Positions 38,013 through 51,600 of a stretch of 64,000 bases of DNA are shown in pieces. How positions within the stretch are numbered: the first letter of the stretch is position 1; every line of letters begins with the position of its first letter. Source of the stretch: Paracentrotus lividus (Eukaryota; Echinodermata; Echinoidea; Camarodonta; Echinidae). Position numbers and translations under genes: made by a program. The notes under the pieces are model-generated. The model was not told the origin of the DNA and did not search any database. It was given only the letters and a program-made list of their open reading frames with translations. The stretch lies in contig CALNVZ010002974.1 in assembly GCA_940671915.1 (NCBI GenBank), forward strand, positions 20,480,738 to 20,544,737, in the 5' to 3' direction.

Positions 38013-40102
38013 AAGAAGTGAATGGATCATGACTACCATATTATGTATAATGTATGAGTGGCATGTGTCATTACCAGTTGGATTTGAATTTTACAATTGG
38101 TCCTGGAAATTATGATTAAAAAACAGTGCGTGAGTGACACAACAAAAAATAGACATGGGTTTCTGAATATTATTGGTTACGGTTGGATTTGTGCCCAAGT
38201 AGATCTCTAAGGGTACCATAAGTGCTGGTATATGTTCATGAATAGTGTACCTCTCTGACATTTATTGTCCTTATCAATCATTTCCTCTGTGTAAAACGGT
38301 CCACCTCTATGTGTCGTGAGTGACACGACATCCAAAACGTGAGTGACACGACCAGTGCCAAATGCAACAATTCAAGTAAATAACTAGATCCAAATTACAT
38401 GTACCTGTGTGTATATGCCATGTTAGAGTAGTCCATGATAATTACTTTAAGAGCTACTGTCTGAGAGAATCAGGCAGGGGGTGGAACATGGGGGTCGGCA
38501 ATTTTCTTTCATACTTTGAAGTTTTAATACATTTAGGTTAAAACTTAGAAAAATAGTATTAGAATTTTATAATCATAATTATCTTCATAATTATCACAAC
38601 CCCCTTAAAATGGCCTTTTCGGGTACTACTTAAATTGGCAAATTTCAAATTTAGCACTGTTTTCAACACTAATAAAAATGTATTTAAAATTGTGCAAATC
38701 ATTTGAAATTTAGTGGCTGACTTTTCCAAACCTATCCCTATAACGCTGTATAGGTGATATTTTGCATAAGTAATTTGATCATTCCATTATCTCAGGAGGG
38801 GTGACGCAATTTTCCTGACTTTTTAGGAATGCCAAAATAGCCTATTTTGGGCTATCTTTGACGTGCTATAAAAAAAATGGCCCAAATTTTTCTGAGCTGA
38901 TTTTAATATGGGCTATAGGACCAATCCAGGTGAAGTCATTTCAGGTTTCAAATCCGTGGAGTGTCTTTTACTTTTTGTTCACCAGCCGCTTAAAGTATGC
39001 TCTTTTTCAAAATGGCAAAAAAGTGTAGTTTTCAGTCATTATGTGAATCTCTTCTATTATCTTGGATATTGCACTGAAAAGCATTCAGAATTGTTGTAGA
39101 ATGAGCCATTCTATGAACTAATATATTATTTTGTTATTCCTTCACAATGTTTTAAATTTAGTTATTGAATCATACCCATAATACTGAAATAAACGGATCC
39201 ACAGGAACAATGATCCTAGAAATTTTTCATGTACATACGTGTAACAGGCAATGTTATTATTGGAAGTCAATCATGACGATAATAATTAGGTTTTATTAAG
39301 CTTTGTTTTCATATTCGAGATATTGAGTTATGGAATATAAGTAGATTTTTTTTTTCGAATTATTATTTTCAAATTCCTCCAAGAGAGGGCGTTTACTAAA
39401 AAAAAATCTTCAAAATTTCACTCTGAAAAAAGAGAAAGAAACAAAATGGATGTAACAAAAATGTAACTGGAATGAAAATACATAATTCATTTTTCATTTT
39501 GAGACTCAAGATCACTGAGATGCAACAAATAGAAAGACCCACGCCTTTCACCAGAAGTTGGGGCGTCTGTAAAAAAAAAAAAAAAAAAAAAATAATCAAA
39601 ATACACTGTTTGTCATAACGGTGGAATAATTTTCCTGGCTCCAGCGACATTATAATGTTGCTTTGGCTTTAATTTCTTGAATGTGTTCGTCACCGCTTTC
39701 AATCTTCGGGATCCTGGCAATAGCTTGGACGTTCCCTCAACACTTCCCGAGATTTTTCTTCCAAAAACGTTTGTCACCCCAGAAGATGGCCATTTTTGTC
39801 ATTTTTTCTTATTTATGGGGTCCCTTTCTGTTTACGCGACCCACCAAGGCCCCCTTCAGTCCTACCACAAGGAAACACGTCTGAGGTGTAGGTAGAGTTG
39901 TCATTGTTCTTTAAGTTAAGACTAGTTTTATGGTTACAGGCTAGATTCTTTTGTCTAGGGGAGGAATGAACCTCAGTCAAAAAAAAAAAAAAAACAACAA
40001 AAAAACAAGGGGGGCTTAGCCCCTAGATCTTGTTTATAGGCCTATGAGAGAGGGGGAAAATGCGAGCGCGCGGCGTGGGCTGAAAATGTCATTAGGGTAC
40101 AT

Positions 40103-41850
40103 GCAGGTAATATGGGCCCCCTAAGCTCATTTGCTTAATTTGCTTAAAATTATAAAATGACACACAGTCTAATCTTTGTTTTTATGAATCAATAACTACT
40201 GCTCAAACTTTTATTGTGAAGAAAAACAATTATCACCAACCCCACTGTCTGCAATATTCAAATGTTGACGTCATCACCAAAGTGCCCAAATTACCTGCAT
40301 GTGCAGGTAATATGGGCATATGTATTTAATGTATTTTTTAAAAACTACAATGACTCTACTATGTCTGGAATTTGCTTAAAATGTTGAAAATCATTAACTT
40401 TAAGATATCATTTGAAATTATAAGACCCTTCAGTAAATACTTTGACTATACCGAGTGAGTCAAAAAAAAACTTTACACCTAGAAAAATGTCAATAAAAAC
40501 AAAACCAATTTATAAACCAAAAATTATTTTACATATTCTGAAAGAGTAACTGCTCCCGCATCTTCTGGTTCCATTTTTGTGTGGTATATCTTTACGCTTG
40601 GATAAACACGACGCATTGTTTGCGAACATGTCAATGTTCGACATTGTGCAAGAATGGAGTAAAATCAAAACAAACAAAAAGCTATAAAAAGCAACTTCAT
40701 CCTGATTAAAAAGCATACTTTTAACAGAAAGTTCTTCCGCTTAATAACTTGGCAGGGGTGTTGTTACACATATTATACTACATTTTGTATGAAAATGATT
40801 TAGATCTGTAGAGTCAGGCAGTGAGTGAGCACACGTCAAAGACAAAATAATCACTTTTTAAAGTATTAGGAGGCATTTTTAGGTTGTCAGTGGCAATTTT
40901 ACTCTTTTATGTGCACTCATTCGTGCATTACTTGACGAGTCAAACTAATTTTCATACAAAATGTAGTCAATATGTGTAACAACACCCCTGCCAAGTTATT
41001 TAGTAGAAGACATTTCGTTAAGAAGTTATGCTATTTTAATCAGGATGAAGTGTGCTTTTTTATAGCTTATTGTTGTTTGATTTCACTCCCATTCTTGCAA
41101 CATTCGAAATTGACATGTTCGCAACAATGCGTTGCGTTCACCCAAGCGTAAAGATATACCTCACAAAATGGTACCAGAAGATGCGGGAGTAGTTACTCTT
41201 TCAGATGTAAAATTATTTGGGGTTTATAAATTGGTTTTGTTTTTATTGACATTTTTCTAGGTGTAAAGTTTTTTTTGACTCACTCGGTATATTTCTTTTT
41301 TTAAATATTATTTAAATATTATTTTCATTATACATATCAATATAGGTCTACAATAAGTTATTTATATTAATTATATACTGTGAATATACCCCAAAAAATC
41401 GTAGCAAAGAGTTTGATGCCTCATCCCAATACTAAGTACCAGAATCATTTCCGCCATTTTGGACAGCCCATCTTACCTGCACTAACGTTGCTATGTGAGG
41501 CAAGCATTCAATACAACATTAAACCCCTTCACTACAACAAATTGACCTGTACACGCTGGTATGATCAAAATGAAACTATAAGCTTACTAAGTATACAAAC
41601 AATTGAGGTTACCCCCTCAAACACTCTTTCACGATCACATTCTGTGAAATTTAAAATTTTACATCAGGGTAAAAAATGCCGTAAGTTTTACCTACCTTGT
41701 TGCTTTACAGCAATTTTCTCGGGGGAAATTTCAGCATCAGATGCTCTCACGACGATAGATTTTCGTATACAGTTCATTATGAACAACATTATGGCGCTCA
41801 CACCGGTCACCGGTCTCGACGATTTGTTTCAGGTGGCCCATATTACCTGC
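40103..41850. repeat. Outer repeat bounded by GCAGGTAATATGGGC
   Basis: GCAGGTAATATGGGC at 40103 and its inverse GCCCATATTACCTGC at 41836-41850 bracket the nested foldback MITE. A further copy of the motif lies near 40303. It may be an older element split by the MITE. No target duplication is clear. Confidence 0.5.
40451..41287. mobile_element. 837 bp TA-flanked foldback MITE (nested)
   Basis: TA then CCGAGTGAGTCAAAAAAAAA, mirrored at the right end as TTTTTTTGACTCACTCGG then TA. The inverted arms extend ~350 bp each (for example the GTTTTTATTGACATTTTTCT and GAAGATGCGGGAG segments). A second copy lies in the right palindrome arm around 43984-44900. Confidence 0.8.
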
Positions 41851-42003
41851 TAGCCCATATAACCTGAAATGTGTCACTGAGCTGTGTTAAAGTAATTTTG
41901 AGTAGATCAATAAGGGATGAGAGGAGAGAGGGCTCAATGATTTCCAAGCACCTTTCCGCAAACATTGGGGTTAACCCCCAGCTATTGTTCTTTTGAAGAG
42001 AAA

Positions 42004-42028
42004 NNNNNNNNNNNNNNNNNNNNNNNNN
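42004..42028. other. Assembly gap, 25 N, at the edge of the palindrome centre
   Basis: A placeholder gap immediately after the left palindrome arm. Its position supports an assembly origin for the inverted right arm. Confidence 1.
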
Positions 42029-42446
42029 AAGCTGCTTAAAAATGGGTCTTTTTTTTCAAAAACGATGAAAATATGGATATCTTTGTACCTGCTTGCCAAA
42101 ATGTAGCTATATTTTTGCAATAAACCCCAAAAGATGTTTGAAAAGCACCTCATACCCGAGCAATATGTCCTTATTAAAATGCAGGCAAATTTAATTTAGT
42201 ATTTCATTTGTTAACCCCCCCCCCCCATATCGCTAATAGGACCTGTCCGCTGTTAGAAAATATACATCTAAATTCTACATAAAACTCATAAATTACTTTG
42301 TATCACATACTAGTATATAGGAATATGAATAATGAAGGCATAATGACAGAAATAACTTCAATCAAATGTTAATCAAATGGGTACATGGGACTTTCTCGAA
42401 ACAGTACAAATCTTTAAATAAACATTTATGGTCACACATATGGATC

Positions 42447-42764
42447 TTAGTTACGATCCATGCACATATCATCTAATATCACCAAAAGATGACTCCATGA
42501 AGTTACATAACACGATAAAGAATGAAAAAAATCTTGGCAATTTGTTATAATCGCTTTCAATTGAGTTTCTACTGGCACACACAACGATTTATATTTAAAA
42601 TCATTATAGAAGTCAGAAAGAGAGGGCAGGGACTTACCCAACTTAAATATGTGGGAGGTTAGGCCTAAAAGTATCCCATGAAAATCTATTGTTGGTTTGT
42701 AATATACCCTGTCAGGATTTTCAAGGAACAAGTGACTCCTGAACTCCTTTGTTTTGTTCCTTAT
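42447..42764 (-). CDS. Candidate terminal exon, unknown protein
   Basis: On the minus strand an acceptor (ttttctttag) at 42765 opens a frame that runs ~105 codons to a stop. It contains IRNKTKEFRSHLFLENPDRV, YYKPTIDFHGILLGLTSHIF and KSLCVPVETQLKAIITNCQD. The composition looks protein-like, but I recognise no family. It lies between the arms of the palindrome in sequence of doubtful assembly quality, so the rest of the gene may be missing. Confidence 0.3.
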   Translation of the reverse strand: MRNKTKEFRSHLFLENPDRVYYKPTIDFHGILLGLTSHIFKLGKSLPSLSDFYNDFKYKSLCVPVETQLKAIITNCQDFFHSLSCYVTSWSHLLVILDDMCMDRN

Positions 42765-42858
42765 CTAAAGAAAATTGAAGATTTTGTGTTAGTTGTATAC
42801 AGATAATTTGCAATTAGTTATCAGAGAAATAAAGAATTTAGTAAGAATAAAAATTTTT

Positions 42859-42889
<31 letters not shown>

Positions 42890-43240
42890 TTGGGGGGGCG
42901 GGTGGGGGGTTTGTTGATAGTATCTTGGGGGCGTGGTGTGGGGGGGTTGGTTCACTCAGATATCATAAGGCCCACTCCCTCCAATATTGTTGGTACCGTA
43001 TAGGTATTAGGGACAGTCTTAATAATTTTGCTTGACTCGGATATTATATCGTAAATGGTCTATATAATTTGGTGGCAGATATTATAGTCTCTTCTATAAT
43101 CTTTTTGGGTCTCGGATTTTATGAGCCCTTCCCCCTCCCCCCCCTTCCCCACACATAGCTCACAATATTAATGGTATCTACTGACAGGATTTTTCAGCTC
43201 GCGCTGTACGCATCGCATTAATTTTAAGCTTCATTTTTTT

Positions 43241-46200
43241 TTCTCTTCAAAAGAAACAATAGCTGGGGGTTAACCCCAATGTTTCCGGAAATTGGAGTGC
43301 TTGGAAATCATTGAGCCCTCTTCTCCTCTCATCCCTTATTGATCTACTCAAAATTACTTTAAACCACAGCTCAGTACACATTTCAGGTTATATGGGGCTA
43401 AGCAGGTATATGGGCACCTGAAACAAATCGTCGAGAACCGCGTGACGGTGTGAGCGCCAATAAAGGTTGTTCATAATGAACTGGTAATACGAAAAATCTT
43501 ATGTCAGTGAGAGCATCTGATGGCTGAATGTTCCACCGAGAAATTGCTGTAAAGCAACAAGGTAGGTAAAAAACCTTTACGGCATATTTTTTACCCTGAT
43601 TAAAATTTTAATATTTCACAGAAATGTTGATCGGTGAAAGAGTGTTTGAGGGGGTAACCTCAGATTGTTTTGTATAACTAGTAAGCTTATAAGTTTCTAT
43701 TTTGTCATTACCAGCGTGTACAGGTCAATTTGTTGTAGTGAAGGGGTTTAATGTTGTATGAATGCTTGCCTCACATAGGCAACAGTTAGTCAGTAAGATG
43801 GGCTTGTCCAAACATGGGCGAAATGATTCTAGTACTTAGTATTGGGATGAGGCATCAAACTCTTTGCTAAACGATTGTTTGGGGTATATTCACAGTTATA
43901 TAATTAATATAAAATAACTTATTGTAGACCTATATTGATATGTATAATGAAAATAATATTTAAATAATATTTAAAAAAAGAAATATACCGACGTGTGAGT
44001 CACAAAAAAAACTTACACCTAAAGAATAATGTCGAATTAAAAACAAAACCATTATAATACCCCAAATAATTTTACTATCTGAAAGAGTAACTACTTCCCC
44101 GGCATCTTTCTGGGTCCTATTTGTGAGGTATATTCTTTACGCTTGGGTGAAACGCAACGAATTGTTTGCGAACATGTCAATTTCGAATCTGTTGCCAAGA
44201 AATGGGAAGTGAAATCAAAACAACAATAAGCTATAAAAAAGCACACTCATCCTGAATTAAAATAGTCATAACTTCTTAACGAGAAATGTCTTCTACTAAA
44301 TAACTTGGCCAGGGGTGCTTTGTTACACCATATTGACTACATTTTGTATGAAAATTAGTTTGACTCCGTCAAGTAATGCACGAATGGAGTGCCACATAAA
44401 AGAGTAAATTGCCACTGACGAGACTCTAAAAAATGCCTCCTAATACTTTAAAAAGTGATTATTTTGTCTTTGGACGTTGTGCTCACTCACTCGCCTGAAG
44501 GGGGGGGGGGGGGGGCTCTACAGATCTAAATCATTTTCATACAAATGTAGTTAATATGGTGGTAACAACACCCCTGCCAAGTTATTAAGCGAAGAATTTT
44601 CTGTTAAAAAGTTATGCTTTATCTAAATACAGCGAATGAAGTTTTGCTTTTTTATAGCTTTCTTGTTTGTTTTGATTTTACTCACATTCTTCACAATTCG
44701 ACATGGGACATGTTCGCAAACAAGTTGTCGTGTTTTATCCAAGCGTAAAATATCACCACACAAAAATGGAAACCAGAAAGATGCAGGGAGGCAGTATTTA
44801 CTCTTTCAATATGTAAAATAAATTTTTGGGTGTTTATAAAATGGTTTTGTTATGCATTTTTCTAGTGTAAAGTTTTTTTTTGACTTCACTCGGTATAAGT
44901 CAAAGTTAATTTACTGAAGGGTCTCTATAATTTCAACCATGATATCTTAAAGTTAATGATTTTTCAACATTTTAAGCAAATTCCAGACATAGTAGAGTCA
45001 TTGTAGAGTTTTAAATAAAATACATAAATACATAATGCCCATATTACCTGCACATCGCAGGTAATTTGGGCACTTTGGTTGCATCGACGCACATTTGAAT
45101 ATTGCAGACAGTTGGTGGGTGATAATTGTTTTTCTTCACAATAAAAAGTTTGAGCAGTAGTTATTGATTCATAAAAACAAAGATTGACTGTGTGTCATTT
45201 TTATAATTTTAAGCAAATAAAGCAATATGAGCCTTAGGGGCCCATATTACCCTGCATGTACCTGATGACATTTTTCAGCCAGCCGCGCGCTCCGCATCTT
45301 CCCGCACTGCTCTCAATAGGCCTATAAAACAAGATCTTAGGGGCTAAGGCCCCCTTGTTTTTTGTTGTTTTTTTTTTTTTTGACTGAGGTTCATTCCTCC
45401 CCTAAGACAAAAAGAATTCTAGCCTGTAACTTATAAACTAGTTCTAACTTAAGAACAATATGACAACTCTACCACACCTCAGACGTGTTTCTTGTGGTTA
45501 CAGGACTAGAAGGGGGCCTTGGTGGGTCGCGTAACGAAAAGGGACCCCATAAATAAGAAAAAATGACAAAAATGGCATCTCTGGGGGTGACAACGTTTTT
45601 GGAAGAAAATCTCGGTGATGTTGAGGGAAACGTCCAAAGCTATTGCCAGGATCCCGAAGATTGAAAGCCTGGTGACGAACACATTCAAGAAATTAAGCCA
45701 AAGCAACATTATAAGTCGCTGGAAGCCAGGAATTATTCCCACCGTTATGAACAAACAGTGTATTTGATTTAATTTTTTTTTTTTTTTTTTACAGACGCCG
45801 CCAAACTTCTGTTGAGTGAAAGGACGTGGGGTCTCTTCTATTTGTTGCATCTCAGTGATTTGAGTCTCAAAATGAAAAATGGAATTATGATATTTTCATT
45901 CCCAGTTACATTTTGTAAACAATCCATTTTGTTCTTTCTCTTTTTCGTACAGTGAAATTTTGAAGATTTTTTTGTAGTAAACGCCCTCTATCTGGAGGAA
46001 TTTGAAAATAATAATTCGAAAAAAAAAAGATCTAAACTTATATTCCATCTTCAATTCTCGATATGAAAACAAAGCTTATAAAACACTAATTATTATCGTC
46101 ATGATTGACTGCCCAATAAAACATTGCCTGTTACACGTATGTACATGAAAAATTCTAGGATCAATTGTTCCTGTGGATCCGTTTATTTCAGTATTATGGG

Positions 46201-48772
46201 TATGATTTCAATAACTAAATTAAACTTTGAAGGAATAACAAAATAATATTTAGTTCATTAGAATGCTCATTCTACAAACAATTCTTGATGCTTTTCAGAT
46301 GCAATATCCAAGATAATAGAAGAGATTCACATAATGACATGAAACTACACTTTTTCCATTTTGAAAAATGAGCATACTTTAAGCGGCTGGTGAACAAAAA
46401 TAAGACACTCCACGGATTTTGAAAACCTGAAATGACTTCATCCTGGATTGGTCCTATAGCCCAATTAAAATCAGCTTCAGAAAATTTTGGGCACATTTTT
46501 ATAGCACGTCAAAAATAGCCCAAAATAGGTATTTTGCATTCCTAAAAAGTCACGGAAAATTCGTCACCCCTCCTAGATAGTCGGAATATGAATACAAATT
46601 ACTATGCAATATCACCTATACAGTCATGTTATAGGGATAGGTTGAAAAAGTCAGCCACTAAATTTTCAAGATTGATTTTGCACAATATTTATAACATTTT
46701 ATTAGTGTTGGAAAACAACCGTGCTCTAAATTGAAATTTCCAATTATAGTAGTAACCCAGAAAGCCCATTTTAAGGGGGTTGTGGATAATTATGAAGATA
46801 ATTATGAATTAAAAATTCTAATACCTATTTTCTAAGTTTTAAAGCCTAAATGTATTAAAACTTCAAGTATGAAAGAAAATTTGCCGACCCCATGTTCCAA
46901 CCCCTGCCTGATTCCTCAGACAGTAGCTCTTAAAGTAATTAATCATGGACTACTCTAATCATGCATAACACACACGGGATACATGTAATTTGGATAGTTA
47001 TTTACTTGAATTGTTTGCCATTTGGCACTGGTCGTGTCACTCACGCTTGCTCGATGTCGTGTCACTCACGACACATAGAGTGGACCGTTTAACACAGAGG
47101 GAAATGATTGATAAGGGAAAATAAATGTCAGGAAGAGGTACACTATTCATGGAACAAAACTATCACCAGCACTGTATGGTACCTTAAGAGATTCTACTTG
47201 GGCACAAATCAACCGTAACCAAAATATTCAGAAACCCATGTCATATTTTTTTGTTGTCGTCACTCACAGCCACCTGTTATTTTTAATCATAAAATTCCAG
47301 GACACAATTGTAAATTCAAATCCAAATGTAATGACACATGCACTCATCATTATACAAATTTATTAATATGGTAGTTCATGATCCATTTCACTCTTCTCAC
47401 CATCCATCATCCATCACATTCCTTCTATCAGTCCCAATGTCATGCTCTCTCACGTTTGAAAAATGACCACAATAAATTTAGATCTTAAGCCGGTTGAACA
47501 AGCATTTGTTTAAAACCAATGAATACAATTATCTACTTGTGAAGTAAATTTTATGATAAATTGCATTGTTGTTTTTGTTTTTTTTTTTTCTCAAAAGGCA
47601 TTATTTGAAAAATGTTTTAAAACATAACAGAATACTCCTGTTACCTAACATTTATTTAATGTGCAATATGAGGGGGACTGACTTCAACATCATCTCAAAT
47701 TTATCTTTTCTTATTTCATTTTATTTATTTGTTCAAAGTACATTACAGGGTGATTTGGTGGTGCTAATTACTTCAGCTCATCAACTTGTCAAATAAAAAA
47801 AATCTTCCACACAAGTTTTTTGATCTAAAAATGGGCCTTAAGTGGAATAGGATTTCTCCAACAACCCTGCCACTTCATGGTGTGTCGAAAAGACCAAATT
47901 CTCAATCCACCAGTGTGATGTATAGTCGAGGTGGAAAATCTTGGATATGATATCAGAGACTAATGTATATTGATTAGCCGTGCATTCACGGTAACACTGA
48001 ATGTGAACATGCTGTTGTTTGCAGACAATAATTATCCTTTCATGGAATCCCACAGCAGACTTGGTATGGATGCAATGCGGATTGTTCAGGCAGCCAGCGG
48101 TGACACATTAATGTGTCGATCATGGCCTGCTTAAAGTAATAGGAGTGGACCCTTCTCCTCATGCCAAACTGTGTGATAGATCCCCGCCCCCATTTCTCCA
48201 TTCGACACCCTTCCCCAGCCACCATCATTATGCTACTATTACCGAAAATGATGTAATCTGATGAAACAATTTTCTTTTTGCTAACTTAAGCAGTTCCGGG
48301 TCTCCATGTACAGCAATATCATTTAAGATACACATACATCTGCACTGCACATACAAACTACATATTGACTTTATATATTGTAAATTTTCATATTGTCAAC
48401 CTTATGCTGACAATGGAAAATATCAGAAAAGATGGGATTCATAGAGTTTTAATCATACCACTGACAACTTCCCCCGTACAAAAGTTACCCCAGGGGTATT
48501 TCACCTAGTCGTTTGTAATTTGCCATGACTTTACAACGAAAACATGGTGATCAGACTTAATGCTAATGATCAAAGATGTGATTATAAGCCACCAATAAAA
48601 CATGTACAGTCTTTGTAAAGTCACTTGGTAAACTTTATAACAACTTCCTAGCTACAGGAGTTAACTTTAACAGAACTTGGAGATAAACATCCCCAGGATC
48701 TACAAACTTAACCAGTATAGGTGTGAGGGGTGTTATCTGGTGGGGGTAGTTGTTCTTGGGCGGCAGGGTGGG
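43241..48772 (-). repeat. Right arm of the near-palindrome, rich in small indels
   Basis: Reverse complement of 36672-42003 but ~200 bp longer, with many single-base insertions and losses, often in homopolymers (for example the run of G near 44501). The 157-codon open frame in the left arm (41380-41853) is shattered here. The pattern resembles uncorrected long-read gap filling more than ordinary divergence. Confidence 0.85.
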
Positions 48773-48786
48773 CTAACAAGAAAAGT

Positions 48787-49322
48787 TGAAGACACTCCAC
48801 GGATTTGAAACCTGTAATGGATTGACCTATGTTTGGGACACATTCTGTGAAAAAATCAGCCTAAAAAAAGTTGGGCCATTTTTGTTACACTCCCAGGAAT
48901 ATTGCCAAAATTTCCCCTTTTTCTCCTTCCTGAAAAATTCAAAAAAATGGCAACATCCCTATTGCAAAAATGGAACCTTTCAATCCTTTGTTTTAAATTT
49001 TATTTACATGCCTGCAAAGAAGAACATTTAAATTTAAAGCCCTGCAAATTTTATTTGAATCGAATAATTTCAAATTACTTTTAATAGGTCATGAAAATGA
49101 CCATAAATTGAAAAATGCAAGGCTTTGAAGTCACCCAAAAAGGGTCAATTTTAGGGGGGTGGGATAACTATGAAGATAATTATGATCAGAAATTTTTAAC
49201 CCCATTTTCGTGGGACCTACCCTCTATGTACTTAAACCTCAGAAAATAAAAGAAATCCGCCGACCCCCATCTTCCAACTTTTTTCAAATCTGCCTGATTC
49301 TCTCAGACAGTGGCTCTTAAGC
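48787..49322 (+). repeat. Third, diverged partial copy of palindrome sequence
   Basis: GACACTCCACGGATTTGAAA to CAGACAGTGGCTCTTAA parallels 46400-46935 of the right arm (and 38440-38960 inverted), with much greater divergence than between the two arms. It is a genuine older repeat lying next to the palindrome. Confidence 0.75.
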
Positions 49323-50513
49323 AAAAAAAAAAAATCTGACAAAAGTGACTAGATATAAGAATAAGAGGCAATTAAAACACCATAGTCCCATACGTGCAAA
49401 TTCCTGTTTGATCAATTATTCAGCGTTAGAAAACTGAATCACATAAATTTTTAACTTAAAGAATTGATTCTATTGTAAAGAGCCCTTTGTGTTGATATCA
49501 GATCCTAATTTGTATTTTCAAAGGCACATCGCCACATTAAAATTTCAGCTAAATGTCCCATTTAGATTGAAAATGACCCTGTATCATTACACTTTAACTC
49601 TCATTATCTTGTGAAATTTTTGATCTCCAGAGAAGAATGATTGCCATTGAATTGTAGAACCTATCATCTTGCAATGAAAATACAGTCTCAACCCTGCCTA
49701 TTTTTAATAGAGGGAATAACCAAATATGTATTCACAAGTACAATTTACCACTGAATAATGCAGAGCAGTTTGAATCAGCACAACTTCATCAGAAGTTAAT
49801 ATTTCCTCCCAGAAAATACTCCCACTGCAAATGCTTTTTGATCAATCAAAGGAGTATTAATTGCCAAGCAGCATACAAGAACCTCCTCTCATGTTTACTC
49901 CCAAAGGTTTACCCGATGCATGTGGCCTGATTCCAAAGCAGAGAGGACCAGATCCCAAATCCTCAAGATCATCCCAATAGATCTCAGGTGAAAAGAACCA
50001 GGAAATGTTTTAGAAGCTCTATCAATCAATCAATGACCAGGTGTTGAGTCAAAGCACTTGGTTTAATTGCCTGTGTAGATAACATTAAAGGGAGCACAAC
50101 TTCTAAGAAGTTTTAAAAGTACAGATAATTATTGATAAGATATGATTTTTCAAAACAAATTTTTAACCAACAGCTAAATAGGCAATCAATTGCTAAATTA
50201 AACAAGGGGAGCTACAGCTCTGAGTTTCAGGTGAGGAACTTCTTAAAGACGATCTCCATGTTACAAAACAACTCTTCCAATGTCACTCTGACTCTGACAA
50301 AGATTCTGCTAGAATCGAAAGCTCGGGTTTATTTTTACTATTGATTTAACATTAAAACAAAAATATTGATAAACTTGATAAAGCTGAGGTGAATAATAAT
50401 CTTTAATTTGATTTGATTTGTTGCTAAATGGATCATCCTCTTGAATCTAGGATTTGTCATTCTATGACAGGCATGTACCTTGGAAGTTCCATGTACCTCT
50501 TGTCTCTCCTCAG

Positions 50514-50690
50514 GTTGGAATCAATAACATCAACATTACACCAGAAATCAATGATGTCGAAGAGCTCCCTCTATTCTCAGAGGGTAATAGTAAGTCAGGT
50601 GCACAGGACACTAAATCCGCCATCGAAATGACGGAGGGAGAGAGAGGCAGGCAGAATGATCTGCTGATTAAACCATTTGTATTCCTTTGA
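50514..50690 (+). CDS. Candidate terminal exon, unknown protein
   Basis: After a polypyrimidine acceptor (TGTCTCTCCTCAG) the frame reads VGINNINITPEINDVEELPL then FSEGNSKSGAQDTKSAIEMT and stops at 50690. The tail is hydrophilic with a few hydrophobic residues last. No upstream exon was found and no family is recognised. It may be chance. Confidence 0.25.
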   Translation, partial: VGINNINITPEINDVEELPLFSEGNSKSGAQDTKSAIEMTEGERGRQNDLLIKPFVFL

Positions 50691-51600
50691 ATTTTGCTTT
50701 TTTAAGCTAATGTACAAGGATCAAATAAAATGAAATGTTTGTAATTTCAATTTGCAAGGGCTTGAACCCATGACCTTCATATCTCCTCCAAAAGAATTAA
50801 ATACCACATGATTATCTTGTCTTAGCTAATACTTACATATACATACATGTATTGTACATTAAAGTCTCTGGCCCATATTCACAAAGGTGGCCTAAAGTTA
50901 AGCCTAGCTTAAATCTGTGGTTTAACTATTGCTAGCAAAATGGGAGACAAATGTCTAAGTTGTAATGTTCCTTACACTTTTACTGGATTCTAGAATTGTG
51001 CTTTAGTGGTTAAGAAAACTTCGTACTTATCATTCCCATGCAGTTTTTAATAGTTAAGTACCAAAAATTCTGATAAATCGACATTCAGCGAAATGAGCTA
51101 TTGAACAGATGACGTAGCCCGTGCAATATCCAAGAATCTATTCAACGGCTTGCAATAGATCCATGACACGTAGATCTACACACTGAAATTACATACACCT
51201 ACATGCGCGAATGCGCTGCATACACTGCGTGTATGTACTAAACCTATTTTGTGCGCGTAGGCGCCTGCAGGGCGACGCATGCAGTTCATTGCAATTATTT
51301 TCAACACAATTATAGATTCTACACGGAACACGATCGCTAATATAGACGGGGACAAGTGTTAATTTGGAATTAAGTGTTGGACCGCGAGGATTAATTAACA
51401 TGATTAGGCCCTAATTAAGGTTGGACAACGCATATTCATTCAATATCTGGTGAGTGATGATAAATCGAACAGTTAACTTAACTTTTTTTTTAAAGTTAAG
51501 ATTCTCTTGCTTGGCTAGATCTAGATCTAACGTTAGAGGGTCTAGCCTAGGCTAAATTAGATCTTAACCTTGACCGGTAGACATCGAGTGTTGTATAAAA

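Larger units (their letters stand above)
36672..42003 (+). repeat. Left arm of a ~5.3-5.5 kb near-palindrome
   Basis: Runs from CCCCCTGCCGCCCAAG to AGCTATTGTTCTTTTGAAGA just before a 25-N gap. The whole arm is repeated in reverse complement at 43241-48772. Landmarks such as CTCACGACACATAGAG, CCGAGTGAGTCAAA and GCAGGTAATATGGGC appear in inverse order in the other arm. Confidence 0.9.

Noticed and set aside
41380..41853. 157-codon open frame as a gene
   Set aside because: It spans repeat sequence bounded by GCAGGTAATATGGGC, shows no motif, and is broken in the other arm.
50750..50800. tRNA-like GGTTCAAGCCC (box B) on the minus strand
   Set aside because: No box A or cloverleaf could be drawn. 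At most a SINE remnant.
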